A stretch of DNA of 64,000 bases from Atlantibacter subterraneus (lineage in GTDB: Bacteria; Pseudomonadota; Gammaproteobacteria; Enterobacterales; Enterobacteriaceae): positions 1 through 64,000 of the forward strand of contig NZ_VLPS01000003.1 in assembly GCF_007570865.1 (NCBI RefSeq), in the 5' to 3' direction. This document shows, piece by piece, positions 45,327 through 55,631 of the stretch. The stretch's first letter is position 1, and each line of letters starts with the position of its first letter. Below the pieces are notes generated by a model. It was not told the DNA's origin, made no database searches, and was given only the letters and a program-made list of their open reading frames with translations. A program made the translations under genes and the position numbers.

Positions 45327-47150
45327 ATGTTGCAAGCCTGGCACCTTCCGGTGGCACCTTTTATCAAGCAAAACACGCAGCGTCTGACCATCACGTTGTG
45401 GCTTTCCGGGGATGATTTGCCGCAGCGGGTCACGCTGCGCGCGGAACGCGATAACGAAGAGACCTCCATTCCCATGACGCGGGTGCGCAAAGCGCCGCAG
45501 GAAGGCGTGACTGCCTGGCGGGCGACTATCGCGCTGGACGAGGGGCAGCCGCGCCGCCGCTATAGCTTTAAACTGCTGTGGCCCAGCCGCCAGCGCTGGT
45601 TTACCCCGCAGGGATTTAACGATTATCCCCCCGCGCGCCTTGAGCAGTTTGCGGTGGATGCGCCGGATAACGGGCCTTCATGGGTGGCGGAGCAGATTTT
45701 TTATCAAATCTTCCCGGACCGTTTTGCCCGCAGCCTGCCGCGCAAGGCCGGGCAGGATAATGTTTACTATCATCACGCCGCCCATCGCGACATTATTCTG
45801 CGCAACTGGGACGAGCCGGTCACCGCTGAGGCGGGCGGCTCGACGTTTTACGGCGGCGATTTGGACGGCATCAGCGAAAAGCTGCCGTGGCTGCAAAAGC
45901 TTGGCGTCACGGCGCTGTATCTCAACCCGGTGTTTACCGCGCCCAGCGTCCATAAGTATGACACGCAGGATTACCGCCACGTCGACCCGCAGTTCGGCGG
46001 CGACCAGGCGCTGCTGCGCCTGCGCGATAACACCCGGCGCGCCGGGATGCGGCTGGTGCTGGACGGCGTGTTTAACCACAGCGGCGATTCCCATCCGTGG
46101 TTCGACCGCCATAACGCCGCCACCGGCGGGGCGTGCCATAACCCGGAATCAACTTACCGCGCCTGGTACAGCTTTTCTGAAGATGGCCGGGCGCTGGACT
46201 GGCTGGGCTACCCGAGCCTGCCGAAACTGGATTATCAGTCCTCAACGCTTATCGACGAAATCTATCAGGGCGAAGACAGCGTGGTGCGCCACTGGCTACG
46301 CGAGCCGTGGGGCATGGACGGCTGGCGGCTGGACGTGGTGCATATGCTCGGCGAAGCAGGTGGGGCGCAGAATAACTTGCAGCACGTGCGCGGCATTACT
46401 CAGGCGGCGAAACAGGTCAATCCTGAAGCCTATATCGTCGGTGAGCATTTCGGCGATGCCCGCCAGTGGCTACAGGCTGACGTGGAAGACGCGGCGATGA
46501 ACTATCGCGGCTTTACGGTGCCGCTATGGGGATTTTTGGCGAATACCGATATCTCCTATGACCCGCAGCATATCGATGCGGAAACCTGTATTAACTGGAT
46601 GGAACAGTACCGCGCCGGGCTTTCCCATCAGCAGCAACTGCGCATGTTCAACCAGCTCGACAGCCACGATACCGCGCGGTTTAAAACCCTGCTGGGTAAA
46701 GACGTTGCCCGTCTGCCGCTGGGCGTGGTGTGGCTGTTTTGCTGGCCCGGCGTGCCGTGCATCTATTACGGCGATGAGGTGGGGCTGGACGGCAATAACG
46801 ATCCGTTTTGCCGTAAACCCTATCCCTGGGACGCCGAAAAGCAGGACCGCGATCTGTTCGCGCTGTATCAGCGCCTGGCGCGGCTGCGTAAACAGCGGCG
46901 CGCATTACGCTACGGCGGTTGCAATGTGCTATACGCTAAAGGGGATGTGGTGGTGTTTATGCGCCTGTGGCAGCAGCAAAAAGTGCTGATCGCCATTAAC
47001 CGGGGCGATGAAACGCGCATTGAGCTTCCCTGGTCGCCGTTAATGGCGCAAACCGAGTGGCGGCTGGAGGAAGGCAAGGCGCAGTTGACCGGACAATCAT
47101 TGCTGATGCCTGCGATTTCCTGCGGGATCTGGCGTAACGACTCGCGGTAA
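45327..47150 (+). CDS. malZ: Maltodextrin glucosidase
   Basis: This 607-residue cytosolic GH13 enzyme removes glucose from the reducing end of short maltodextrins. An N-terminal beta domain (about 1-115) is followed by the (beta/alpha)8 barrel. Predicted catalytic residues are Asp336 (GWRLDVVHM), Glu373 (VGEHFGD) and Asp448 ([10 protein letters not shown]). Region I is [17 protein letters not shown]. It is close to E. coli MalZ. GAGGGG precedes ATG by 8 nt, and a MalT-like box lies 80 bp upstream. After malZ the order leaves the E. coli pattern for 4 kb. Confidence 0.97.
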   Translation: MLQAWHLPVAPFIKQNTQRLTITLWLSGDDLPQRVTLRAERDNEETSIPMTRVRKAPQEGVTAWRATIALDEGQPRRRYSFKLLWPSRQRWFTPQGFNDYPPARLEQFAVDAPDNGPSWVAEQIFYQIFPDRFARSLPRKAGQDNVYYHHAAHRDIILRNWDEPVTAEAGGSTFYGGDLDGISEKLPWLQKLGVTALYLNPVFTAPSVHKYDTQDYRHVDPQFGGDQALLRLRDNTRRAGMRLVLDGVFNHSGDSHPWFDRHNAATGGACHNPESTYRAWYSFSEDGRALDWLGYPSLPKLDYQSSTLIDEIYQGEDSVVRHWLREPWGMDGWRLDVVHMLGEAGGAQNNLQHVRGITQAAKQVNPEAYIVGEHFGDARQWLQADVEDAAMNYRGFTVPLWGFLANTDISYDPQHIDAETCINWMEQYRAGLSHQQQLRMFNQLDSHDTARFKTLLGKDVARLPLGVVWLFCWPGVPCIYYGDEVGLDGNNDPFCRKPYPWDAEKQDRDLFALYQRLARLRKQRRALRYGGCNVLYAKGDVVVFMRLWQQQKVLIAINRGDETRIELPWSPLMAQTEWRLEEGKAQLTGQSLLMPAISCGIWRNDSR

Positions 47151-47234
47151 ATTCAGAAACGCCAGGCTATCTCCTGAACGCGCTTTTTGAAAAAATAGAC
47201 GGCAATCGCGTATGCCGATAACAAGGAAACGGGC

Positions 47235-49931
47235 ATGGATGGACTGGTGTTTTGGGCGGGGCTGATACTTTTTTTGCTGTTGGTGGTCGCCCCAATCCTG
47301 TCGATAATGGCCTGGCGCAGAAGCCATGCCGCGATGGATGAACTGACGCGGCTGCGCCAGCGCGTGACCGAACTGGAATCGAAGCTGGCTGCTGCGCCGC
47401 CGCCGGTACAGGTTGCCGTGGCCGAAGCGCCGGAGCCTCAGCCGCATGCGACGGATGAAGCCGATATTATCGCCCGGGTGCAGCGTTACCGGCAGAAACC
47501 GCCGGCCGCGGCGGAAAAAACCTCTCCCTGGGAGCCAGCCCAGACACTGGTTGCTGAAACGCGCGCTGTGCCTGACGCCGTTCCTGCGGCGTCAGCGCCC
47601 GTTCAGGATGTCCCTCCTTCACTGTTTAGCGGCATGCTGAGTTCGCTGGTGCGCTGGTTTATGCAGGGTAATCCGCTGGCCAAGCTGGGCATACTGCTGC
47701 TGTTCCTCGGCCTCGCCTATCTGTTCCGCTACACCGTTGAGCGCGATATGTTCCCGCTGGAATTGCGCCTGATAGCTGCGGCGGTGGGCTCAATGGGACT
47801 GCTGTTCTTCGGCTTTAAATTGCGCCATAAACAACCGCTGTACGGCCTGATATTGCAGGGCGGGGCCACAGGCGCGCTGTATCTCACCGTCTTCGGCGCA
47901 TTCCGGCTGTGGCAAATGCTACCGATGACGCTGGCGTTTGGCCTGTTGCTGCTGATTTGCGCTGCCAGCGTTGGGTTGGCGGTGCTGCAAAAGGCGCTTA
48001 GCCTGGCGATGCTTGCCAGCATCGGCGGTTATCTTGCGCCGATCCTGCTGTCAACCGGTTCCGGCAACCACATCGCGCTGTTCTCATTTTATCTGCTGCT
48101 CTCGGCGGGCATTCTGGCAATTAGCTGGTGGCAACACTGGCGGGTGCTGAATCTGCTGGGCATGGCATTTACCTTTGGCGTCGCCGGGCTGTGGGGGCTA
48201 AATGGCTATCGGCCCGAGATTTATCTCAGCAGCCAGCTGTTTCTGATCGCCAATATTCTGCTGTTCGGCGTGCTGTGCGTGGGGCTGTCGCTGCGTGCGC
48301 AGGAGAGCAAAGAAAAGATTATCGACGGGGTGCTGCTGTTCGCGCCGCCGCTGATTGGTTTTGGCATGCAGTACGCCATTACCCGTCATTTTGAATACGG
48401 CCCGGCGCTGTCGGCGCTGGGGTTTGGGCTGGTCTATCTCGGCCTGGGCTGGGTCGTGCTGCGCCGCTATCCGGGGCAGGGGAAAATCCTGGTTCTGGCG
48501 GCGCTGGCGCTGGGCGGTGCGTTTACCACCCTGGCGATCCCGCTGGCGCTGTCGGCGCGCTGGACGGCGATGGCCTGGGCGCTGGAAGGTCTGGGGATTG
48601 TCTGGCTCGGTCTCCAGCAGCGCCAGCGGCGGATGAGCTACAGCGGCACCGGGTTACTGGTGCTGGCGTTGGGTAGCGCGGTTTACGCGCTGTCGCAGCA
48701 CCTGACGCCGCTGTCGATGATGGTGATTTTCGCTGTCCTGAGCGCCGCCTGGCTGATGGCGGCGTGGCTGTGGCGCGCCCATCAGTGGATCATTAGCCAT
48801 GCATTACTGGCGGGCGGGATTGCTTTCTGGATCGTCGCGCTGATCGGTTTGGCCGACGCCATCAACCGTTCGTTGAGTCTCGCGGCTATCGTGCTGGCGC
48901 TGCTTTGCGCGTCAGTATGGGCCTGGCGAGCCGCCAGCCAGCGCCTTAGCTGGCGGGAAATGGGCTTTGCCCAGTGGCTGCTGTGGCCGGGGATCCTGTT
49001 GGCAATTCTGTTCACCGTGCAGCACGGCGATCGTTTGCTGAGCGCTGGCTGGACGGGGTTTATCTGGATCGCGGCGTTCGCCTGTGCAGGCTTGCTGCTG
49101 CATAAAGACGGCGATTCACTGATGCCGCGGCTATCGCAGGCAGCACACATCACGCTGTTCTGGCTTCTGCTGTTGGTTATCGGGCTGGAGATTTACTGGT
49201 TTATCGATGGATTGCCATGGGGCTCTGATGAATGGCAGGCGGGTATCGTGATGGCAAGCGCGGGGATCGCGATCCTGCTGGTTCACGGCGCAGTACGCCG
49301 CAGCCTGTGGCCGGTGCGCGTCTGGCCGCAGTGGTACGCCAGCGTCGGCATCGCGCCGCTGATTGTGCTGGAACTCGCCATGCTGATTTTCAGCAATCTG
49401 CTGGATGGCGCGATGTTCAACTGGCGTTGGGTGCCGTTGGTCAATCCGCTGGAACTTGGTGCGGGATATGGGCTGCTGGCGCTGTACGTTGCCGCCCGTT
49501 ATCTTGAGGCGCATCGTCCGTCCGGCTGGAATAAAGTGGCGCAGGGCGTGCCGCTGATCATCGCCGGGCTGGCCTTCTGGTGGGCCAACGGCCTGCTGCT
49601 GCGCACGCTGGCCGCGTATGGCGACGTCGCCTGGCAAGTTGACGCGCTGTGGTCGTCTCGCCTGATCCAGACCACCTTCGCGCTGTTCTGGATGCTGATC
49701 GCACTGGTAGTGATGGTGAAGGCCACCCGCAGCACCAGCCGTAATAGCTGGATGGCGGGCGCGGCGCTGCTCGGCGTGGTAATTATCAAACTGATGCTGG
49801 TGGACAGCGCGGGCGGCGGCGGGCTGGCGCGGGCCATCGCGTTTATCGGCGTGGCGGTGCTGGTATTGATTGTCGGCTATTTTTCACCGCTGCCTCCAAA
49901 GGCGGCGGTTAACAAGGCGGAACCGGAATGA
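47235..49931 (+). CDS. DUF2339 multi-spanning membrane protein
   Basis: This 898-residue protein has one N-terminal span (LVFWAGLILFLLLVVAPILSIM), a short coiled coil (MDELTRLRQRVTELESKLAA), a Pro/Ala-rich linker to about residue 125, then more than 20 closely spaced hydrophobic segments to the end. The family (DUF2339) has no known function. Very few charged residues lie within the membrane part; a conserved start LVRWFMQGNPLAKLGILLLFLGLAYLFRY is clear. It is directly followed by a DUF3999 gene with a four-base ATGA overlap, so the two products almost certainly work together. It lies between malZ and tsaA, where E. coli has no gene. Confidence 0.9.
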   Translation: MDGLVFWAGLILFLLLVVAPILSIMAWRRSHAAMDELTRLRQRVTELESKLAAAPPPVQVAVAEAPEPQPHATDEADIIARVQRYRQKPPAAAEKTSPWEPAQTLVAETRAVPDAVPAASAPVQDVPPSLFSGMLSSLVRWFMQGNPLAKLGILLLFLGLAYLFRYTVERDMFPLELRLIAAAVGSMGLLFFGFKLRHKQPLYGLILQGGATGALYLTVFGAFRLWQMLPMTLAFGLLLLICAASVGLAVLQKALSLAMLASIGGYLAPILLSTGSGNHIALFSFYLLLSAGILAISWWQHWRVLNLLGMAFTFGVAGLWGLNGYRPEIYLSSQLFLIANILLFGVLCVGLSLRAQESKEKIIDGVLLFAPPLIGFGMQYAITRHFEYGPALSALGFGLVYLGLGWVVLRRYPGQGKILVLAALALGGAFTTLAIPLALSARWTAMAWALEGLGIVWLGLQQRQRRMSYSGTGLLVLALGSAVYALSQHLTPLSMMVIFAVLSAAWLMAAWLWRAHQWIISHALLAGGIAFWIVALIGLADAINRSLSLAAIVLALLCASVWAWRAASQRLSWREMGFAQWLLWPGILLAILFTVQHGDRLLSAGWTGFIWIAAFACAGLLLHKDGDSLMPRLSQAAHITLFWLLLLVIGLEIYWFIDGLPWGSDEWQAGIVMASAGIAILLVHGAVRRSLWPVRVWPQWYASVGIAPLIVLELAMLIFSNLLDGAMFNWRWVPLVNPLELGAGYGLLALYVAARYLEAHRPSGWNKVAQGVPLIIAGLAFWWANGLLLRTLAAYGDVAWQVDALWSSRLIQTTFALFWMLIALVVMVKATRSTSRNSWMAGAALLGVVIIKLMLVDSAGGGGLARAIAFIGVAVLVLIVGYFSPLPPKAAVNKAEPE

Positions 49932-51304
49932 AGGGATTATTAAACGTTATCGTCATGGCTGCGCTCTGGCTGCCGATGGCGGGATTCGCAAACGACACCG
50001 CGCCCGATGCGCCGCAGGATTACGCCTGGGGGATGCATCTGGAGAGCGAAGGCGCTTCACCGTTCTGGCAAATCGCGCTGCCGACCCCGGTGTATGAACA
50101 AACCGTCTGGCCCGATCTGCGCGATATTCGGGTGTTTAACAGCAAAGGCGAAGCGGTGCCTTTTGCGTTAACGCCGCAGCGCCAGCCGCAGCGCGCGCCG
50201 CAGCCGGTGGCGCTTAAAGTCTTCCCGCTGGATATCAAACACGTCAAACAGGAAGGGCAGAATAGCCTGACGGTGAAAATGCCGGGCGGTACGGAAGTGC
50301 ATCTGGCCGGGGACGACGTGACGCGCATCAGCCAAAGTTTCCTGCTGACCTTGCCCGATGGGCTGAAAACGCCGCTGCCGGTGGCACAACTGCGGCTTAA
50401 CTGGCCGAAGCTGCCGCAAAACTGGCAGGCGAAGGTCGATCTATTTTACAGCGACAATTTGAAAGAGTGGTACGGATTGTCCGAAGACTCGCCTTTGATG
50501 GAGCTTACCGCCGGGAACGACCAGTTGAAGCTCAACACGCTCTCGTCCAGGGTCACGCTCTCTGAAGAGAACTATCGTTATCTGCTGCTGACGGTATACG
50601 ACGCGCCGCAACCGCTGACGCTGCAAAGCGTCGAAGCGCTCGCACCCGCGGATGATTTCAGCAATGCTTACGTTTATCTGCCTGCCCATAAAGAAAGCGG
50701 CACAGCCAGCGAGGCGGTCTATAGTTGGGCGAACCCGCAGCCGCTGGCGGGGCTGGCGATCGCGCCGGGGAATGAAAGCCCGGTATTGCCGGTGGAAATC
50801 GAATACCGCCAGCGCGCGGACGATGCATGGCAACCGCTGACGAAAACCGTGCTGTACCGGATTAACGATGCCCAGTCAGAGCCCACATTGTTGAACGGCG
50901 AGCAGGTGCAAGCCATTCGGGTGAAGGGCATTAATGCCAACTGGGGTAATACGCCGCCGGAAGTCCAGGGGCTGCGCGCCAGCCAGGCGCTGGTGTTTAT
51001 TCCTCAGGGCACGGGGCCGTTTATGCTGGCCTGGGGCAACAAAGCCGCTAAACCGCAGGCGATGGCGCTGGATATGGTGATCCCCGAAAAGCTGCGCGGG
51101 CAATACACGCTGGATTCGCTACCGGTGGCCACGGAAGCCGACACCGTCACGCTGGGCGGCGAGGCGCGTTTAACGGCGGTCGATCCGGCGGAGCGCCGCA
51201 GCCAGTGGATGACGATGCTGATTTGGGGCGTGCTGGTGATTGGCGTGCTGGCGCTGCTGGGCGTTGCGTACCGGCTGTGGCGGGAAGTGAAAACCAAAGC
51301 CTGA
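49928..51304 (+). CDS. DUF3999 exported, membrane-anchored protein
   Basis: This 458-residue protein has a signal peptide (LLNVIVMAALWLPMAGFA), a large beta-rich periplasmic part at about 24-425, and a C-terminal membrane span (MTMLIWGVLVIGVLALLGVAY) with a basic tail inside. No catalytic motif is visible. The beta-rich part has carbohydrate-binding-like or immunoglobulin-like stretches (FWQIALPTPVYEQTVWPDLRDIRVFN) but this is a weak impression. The start overlaps the DUF2339 stop (ATGA). I infer a two-component membrane complex with the polytopic partner; function unknown. A strong bidirectional terminator follows. Confidence 0.9.
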   Translation: MKGLLNVIVMAALWLPMAGFANDTAPDAPQDYAWGMHLESEGASPFWQIALPTPVYEQTVWPDLRDIRVFNSKGEAVPFALTPQRQPQRAPQPVALKVFPLDIKHVKQEGQNSLTVKMPGGTEVHLAGDDVTRISQSFLLTLPDGLKTPLPVAQLRLNWPKLPQNWQAKVDLFYSDNLKEWYGLSEDSPLMELTAGNDQLKLNTLSSRVTLSEENYRYLLLTVYDAPQPLTLQSVEALAPADDFSNAYVYLPAHKESGTASEAVYSWANPQPLAGLAIAPGNESPVLPVEIEYRQRADDAWQPLTKTVLYRINDAQSEPTLLNGEQVQAIRVKGINANWGNTPPEVQGLRASQALVFIPQGTGPFMLAWGNKAAKPQAMALDMVIPEKLRGQYTLDSLPVATEADTVTLGGEARLTAVDPAERRSQWMTMLIWGVLVIGVLALLGVAYRLWREVKTKA

Positions 51305-51310
51305 CGCCAT

Positions 51311-51337
51311 AAAAAAAGGCCCGCAAGCGGGCCTTTT
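51311..51337. terminator. Bidirectional terminator between DUF3999 gene and tsaA
   Basis: GGCCCGC at 51318-51324 and GCGGGCC at 51327-51333, flanked by a run of A on the left and TTTT on the right, give a terminator on both strands for the two convergent genes. Confidence 0.9.
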
Positions 51338-51351
51338 CTCTGAATCTGTCA

Positions 51352-51954
51352 TTACAGCTTAGCGACGTTCTCGCTCAGGTATTTTGCTACGCCGTCCGGA
51401 GAGGCGTTCATACCTTCTTTGCCTTTTTCCCACTGAGCCGGGCACACATCGCCGTGCTCTTCGTGGAACTGCAGCGCGTCAACCATACGCAGCATTTCGT
51501 CGATGTTACGGCCCAGCGGCAGGTCGTTAACCACCTGGTGGCGAACCACGCCTTCTTTGTCGATCAGGAAAGAGCCGCGCAGCGCAACGCCTGCGTCCGG
51601 ATGCTCGATGCCGTAAGCCTGCTGGATTTCACGTTTGATATCGGCAACCATCGCGTACTGAACCGGGCCAATACCGCCTTTATCAACCGGGGTGTTACGC
51701 CATGCGTTGTGAACGAATTCAGAGTCGAAAGAAACGCCAACCACTTCCACACCGCGTTTCTGGAATTCAGCGTAACGCTTGTCGAATGCGATCAGTTCAG
51801 ACGGGCATACGAAGGTGAAGTCCATCGGCCAGAAAAACAGCACGGTCGCTTTACCGTTGATGTGTTTTTTAAAGTTGAAGTTTTCAACGATTTCGCCACT
51901 TCCCAGAACGGCTGCAGCGGTAAAATCCGGTGCCTGACGAGTTACCAGTACCAT
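51352..51954 (-). CDS. tsaA: Typical 2-Cys peroxiredoxin, TsaA/AhpC family
   Basis: This 200-residue cytosolic thiol peroxidase has peroxidatic Cys50 in DFTFVCPSE and resolving Cys171 in DVCPAQW, plus the Thr and Arg of the active site (PMDFTFVCP, RGSFLID). It reduces hydrogen peroxide and organic peroxides using thioredoxin-type donors. It resembles Salmonella TsaA, at the same place beside acpH, more than E. coli AhpC. The start ATG at 51954 has AAGGAG 5 nt upstream. A candidate OxyR site and promoter are upstream. E. coli K-12 lacks this gene here. Confidence 0.93.
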   Translation of the reverse strand: MVLVTRQAPDFTAAAVLGSGEIVENFNFKKHINGKATVLFFWPMDFTFVCPSELIAFDKRYAEFQKRGVEVVGVSFDSEFVHNAWRNTPVDKGGIGPVQYAMVADIKREIQQAYGIEHPDAGVALRGSFLIDKEGVVRHQVVNDLPLGRNIDEMLRMVDALQFHEEHGDVCPAQWEKGKEGMNASPDGVAKYLSENVAKL

Positions 51955-52001
51955 GAGGACTCCTTGGTGTTATTTAAGGTGAGTAGAACGCAACGCGGGC
52001 C

Positions 52002-52067
52002 AGTATAGAGACATCGCAGCGGTTCACAAAGATGAATAAACCGATTATTCAGATAGGTTTTGCCTAT
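52002..52067 (-). promoter_or_regulatory. tsaA promoter with OxyR-like site
   Basis: On the minus strand the -10 is CTATACT (52002-52008), with TTTGTG at 52025-52030 as a poor -35. Just upstream, ATAG (52053-52056), seven bases, CTAT (52064-52067) match one half of the OxyR pattern ATAG-N7-CTAT-N7-ATAG-N7-CTAT. CGAT at 52042-52045 extends it at the right spacing. The position next to -35 suits an activator. Confidence 0.5.
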
Positions 52068-52104
52068 TGATAATTGAATTTGCTGTGTGCAGTCCACAAG
52101 AATA

Positions 52105-52124
52105 GCCCTTTTTTGCAAAAGGGC
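52105..52124. terminator. Hairpin after acpH
   Basis: GCCCTTTT-TTGC-AAAAGGGC at 52105-52124 is a perfect 8-bp stem, 28 bp beyond the acpH stop on the minus strand. It has internal T and A runs but no separate T-tract, so termination is plausible, not certain. Confidence 0.5.
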
Positions 52125-52151
52125 AATGTTTACCTTAAGAGGTTGTGAGGG

Positions 52152-52733
52152 CTACAAGGTTTTCTGCTGCGCCATCGCCATCATGCGCGGATAGAACTGC
52201 CAGAACTGCTGTTCCAGCCGATCGTAATGGGCATCCAGATCGCCCCAGCTCTGTTGCAGCGCCGCCAGTTTTGGTCTACGGCTCGCCATACCGTTCAGCA
52301 CGTTGCCGATAAATGCCATCTCGCTGTAGCGCTCAAGCCAGCGTTCGGACCACAGATACTGGTTCAGGTTGATGAAGCGCGGCGGCGTCAGCGGCAGATG
52401 CTGGCCTATTTCACCCTGGGCCTGGGCCACGAAGCGCGGTAGTGCCAGGTCGGGTGAGAGCGTATCCCAGTGGCGCGAGACAAAGTGATCCCACATCACA
52501 TCCAGCGCAATGGGCGCGACGCGGCGGGTTTCCGGACGAAACCAGGTTTTCGCCTCCAGCACTTCCGGCAGGCTGTCCGTCAACACATCTACCCGGCGAT
52601 GCATATAAATCCCGGCCACCACGTCGGCGGAATAGTCGCCCGAGGGATCGCCGCGCACGAAGTCGGCCAGCAGATTGCCCAGCAGCGAGCTGTCTGAGAG
52701 CCGGGCGAGGTGGAGATGGGCGAGAAAATTCAT
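52152..52733 (-). CDS. acpH: Acyl carrier protein phosphodiesterase
   Basis: This 193-residue enzyme of the HD-like family removes the 4'-phosphopantetheine arm from holo-ACP. It matches E. coli AcpH in length and blocks: [42 protein letters not shown] and [14 protein letters not shown], with His/Asp metal-binding residues. ATG at 52733 is the E. coli-type start with GGGA upstream; the open frame continues 20 codons further without similarity. It is divergent from queA. The gap holds two copies of ATAGCGCCTGTT (52800-52811 and 52855-52866). Confidence 0.95.
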   Translation of the reverse strand: MNFLAHLHLARLSDSSLLGNLLADFVRGDPSGDYSADVVAGIYMHRRVDVLTDSLPEVLEAKTWFRPETRRVAPIALDVMWDHFVSRHWDTLSPDLALPRFVAQAQGEIGQHLPLTPPRFINLNQYLWSERWLERYSEMAFIGNVLNGMASRRPKLAALQQSWGDLDAHYDRLEQQFWQFYPRMMAMAQQKTL

Positions 52734-52937
52734 GTATTGTCCCAATAAAAGCGTTAACAAGGTGAACGGGTTGCAGCTAAAGCGCCCCGGCACTAGACTA
52801 TAGCGCCTGTTTTTTCGAGCTGGATTAACAGACTATTTTACTTGCTGGTGAGCAATAGCGCCTGTTAGCGCGCAAAACTCGCCGAGCTTTGACAAAAACT
52901 CCTGTTAAGCAGGCTCTACGTTTTAGTGTGAATTGCC

Positions 52938-54005
52938 ATGCGCGTTGCCGATTTTTCCTTTGAATTACCTGAATCCCTGATTGCTCATTACCCGCTGCCA
53001 GGCCGGAGTTCCTGCCGTTTGCTGTCTCTTGACGGTCCAAGCGGCGCGCTGACGCATGGCACTTTCACCGATCTGCTGGAAAAGCTCAACCCGGGCGACC
53101 TGCTGGTATTCAACAATACCCGGGTGATCCCGGCGCGGATGTTTGGCCGTAAAGCCAGCGGCGGCAAGATTGAAGTGCTGGTGGAGCGCATGCTCGATGA
53201 CAAGCGCGTGCTGGCCCATGTGCGCGCCTCGAAAGCGCCGAAGCCGGGCGCGGAACTGCTGTTGGGCGAAGACGAAAGCGTCAAAGCCACCATGACGGCG
53301 CGCCACGACGCGCTGTTCGAAATTGAATTTAATGATGCGCGTGCGGTGCTGGATATTCTCAACGATATCGGCCACATGCCGCTGCCGCCGTACATTGACC
53401 GCCCGGATGAAGAGTCCGACCGTGAACTGTACCAGACGGTGTATAGCGCCAGGCCGGGCGCGGTCGCTGCGCCTACCGCCGGGCTGCATTTCGATGAACC
53501 GCTGCTGGAAAAGCTGCGCCAGAAGGGCGTGGAGATGGCGTTTGTCACGCTGCACGTCGGCGCAGGGACGTTCCAGCCGGTGCGCGTCGACAGCATCGAA
53601 GATCACATCATGCACTCTGAATATGCCGAAGTGCCGCAGGATGTAGTGGATGCGGTGCTGGCCTGTAAAGCGCGCGGCAACCGGGTGATCGCGGTGGGCA
53701 CCACCTCGGTGCGTTCGCTGGAAAGCGCGGCCCAGGCGGCGAAAAACGATCTGATCGAACCGTTCTTTGATGATACCCAAATCTTTATCTATCCGGGCTA
53801 CCAGTACAAAGTCATCGACGCGCTGGTGACCAATTTCCACCTGCCGGAATCCACGCTGATCATGCTGGTGTCGGCCTTTGCCGGGTATCGCCACACCATG
53901 AATGCCTATCAGCAGGCGGTAAATGCGCAGTATCGCTTTTTTAGTTACGGGGATGCGATGTTTATCACGTACAATCCGTCGGCGATTGCTGAGCAAATTG
54001 GCTAA
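52938..54005 (+). CDS. queA: S-adenosylmethionine:tRNA ribosyltransferase-isomerase
   Basis: This 355-residue cytosolic enzyme transfers and rearranges the ribosyl part of SAM onto preQ1 in tRNA, making epoxyqueuosine. Family blocks are [60 protein letters not shown] and [14 protein letters not shown]. It closely matches E. coli QueA (356 residues). TTGACA at 52889-52894 is a candidate -35, with a poor -10. tgt, the enzyme acting before it, follows after a weak terminator-like hairpin. Confidence 0.97.
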   Translation: MRVADFSFELPESLIAHYPLPGRSSCRLLSLDGPSGALTHGTFTDLLEKLNPGDLLVFNNTRVIPARMFGRKASGGKIEVLVERMLDDKRVLAHVRASKAPKPGAELLLGEDESVKATMTARHDALFEIEFNDARAVLDILNDIGHMPLPPYIDRPDEESDRELYQTVYSARPGAVAAPTAGLHFDEPLLEKLRQKGVEMAFVTLHVGAGTFQPVRVDSIEDHIMHSEYAEVPQDVVDAVLACKARGNRVIAVGTTSVRSLESAAQAAKNDLIEPFFDDTQIFIYPGYQYKVIDALVTNFHLPESTLIMLVSAFAGYRHTMNAYQQAVNAQYRFFSYGDAMFITYNPSAIAEQIG

Positions 54006-54025
54006 GACCCATAAATCTATTACCA

Positions 54026-54055
54026 AATAACGCCTTAACCGGGCGTTATTGATTT
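54026..54055 (+). terminator. Hairpin between queA and tgt
   Basis: AATAACGCC at 54026-54034 pairs with GGCGTTATT at 54042-54050, then GATTTTC. It may partly end queA transcripts; tgt probably has a promoter of its own in the 117-bp gap. Confidence 0.55.
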
Positions 54056-54089
54056 TCAGCGCGGGGCTGACTCCACGCTGTAAGCATAA

Positions 54090-55250
<1,161 letters not shown>

Positions 55251-55271
55251 TTAAATAATGAGGGAATTTTA

Positions 55272-55604
55272 ATGAGCTTTTTCATTTCTGATGCGGTAGC
55301 GGCAACTGGTGCTCCGGCGCAGGGCAGCCCGATGTCACTGATTCTGATGCTGGTGGTGTTTGGTCTGATTTTCTATTTCATGATCCTGCGTCCGCAGCAA
55401 AAGCGCACCAAAGAGCATAAAAAGCTGATGGACTCCATCGCCAAGGGTGATGAAGTGCTGACTAACGGCGGTCTGGTTGGTCGTGTGACTAAAGTAGCGG
55501 AAAGCGGCTACATCGCTATCGCGCTGAACGACACCACTGAAGTAGTCATCAAGCGTGACTTCGTCGCAGCCGTCCTGCCGAAAGGCACCATGAAGGCGCT
55601 GTAA
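55272..55604 (+). CDS. yajC: Sec translocase accessory subunit YajC
   Basis: This 110-residue protein has one membrane span (SLILMLVVFGLIFYFMILRP) and a cytoplasmic, basic beta-rich domain (KGDEVLTNGGLVGRVTKV). YajC forms a subcomplex with SecD and SecF and contacts AcrB. The sequence matches E. coli YajC. AGGGA precedes ATG. It is in the conserved queA-tgt-yajC-secD-secF order; secD starts 27 bp later. Confidence 0.98.
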   Translation: MSFFISDAVAATGAPAQGSPMSLILMLVVFGLIFYFMILRPQQKRTKEHKKLMDSIAKGDEVLTNGGLVGRVTKVAESGYIAIALNDTTEVVIKRDFVAAVLPKGTMKAL

Positions 55605-55631
55605 TCTTTCGTTTTCCCAAAGGGAACTGCC

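Noticed and set aside
52965-54026. 353-codon open frame antisense to queA
   Set aside because: Shadow of the conserved queA frame; no family resemblance and Arg/His-rich composition.
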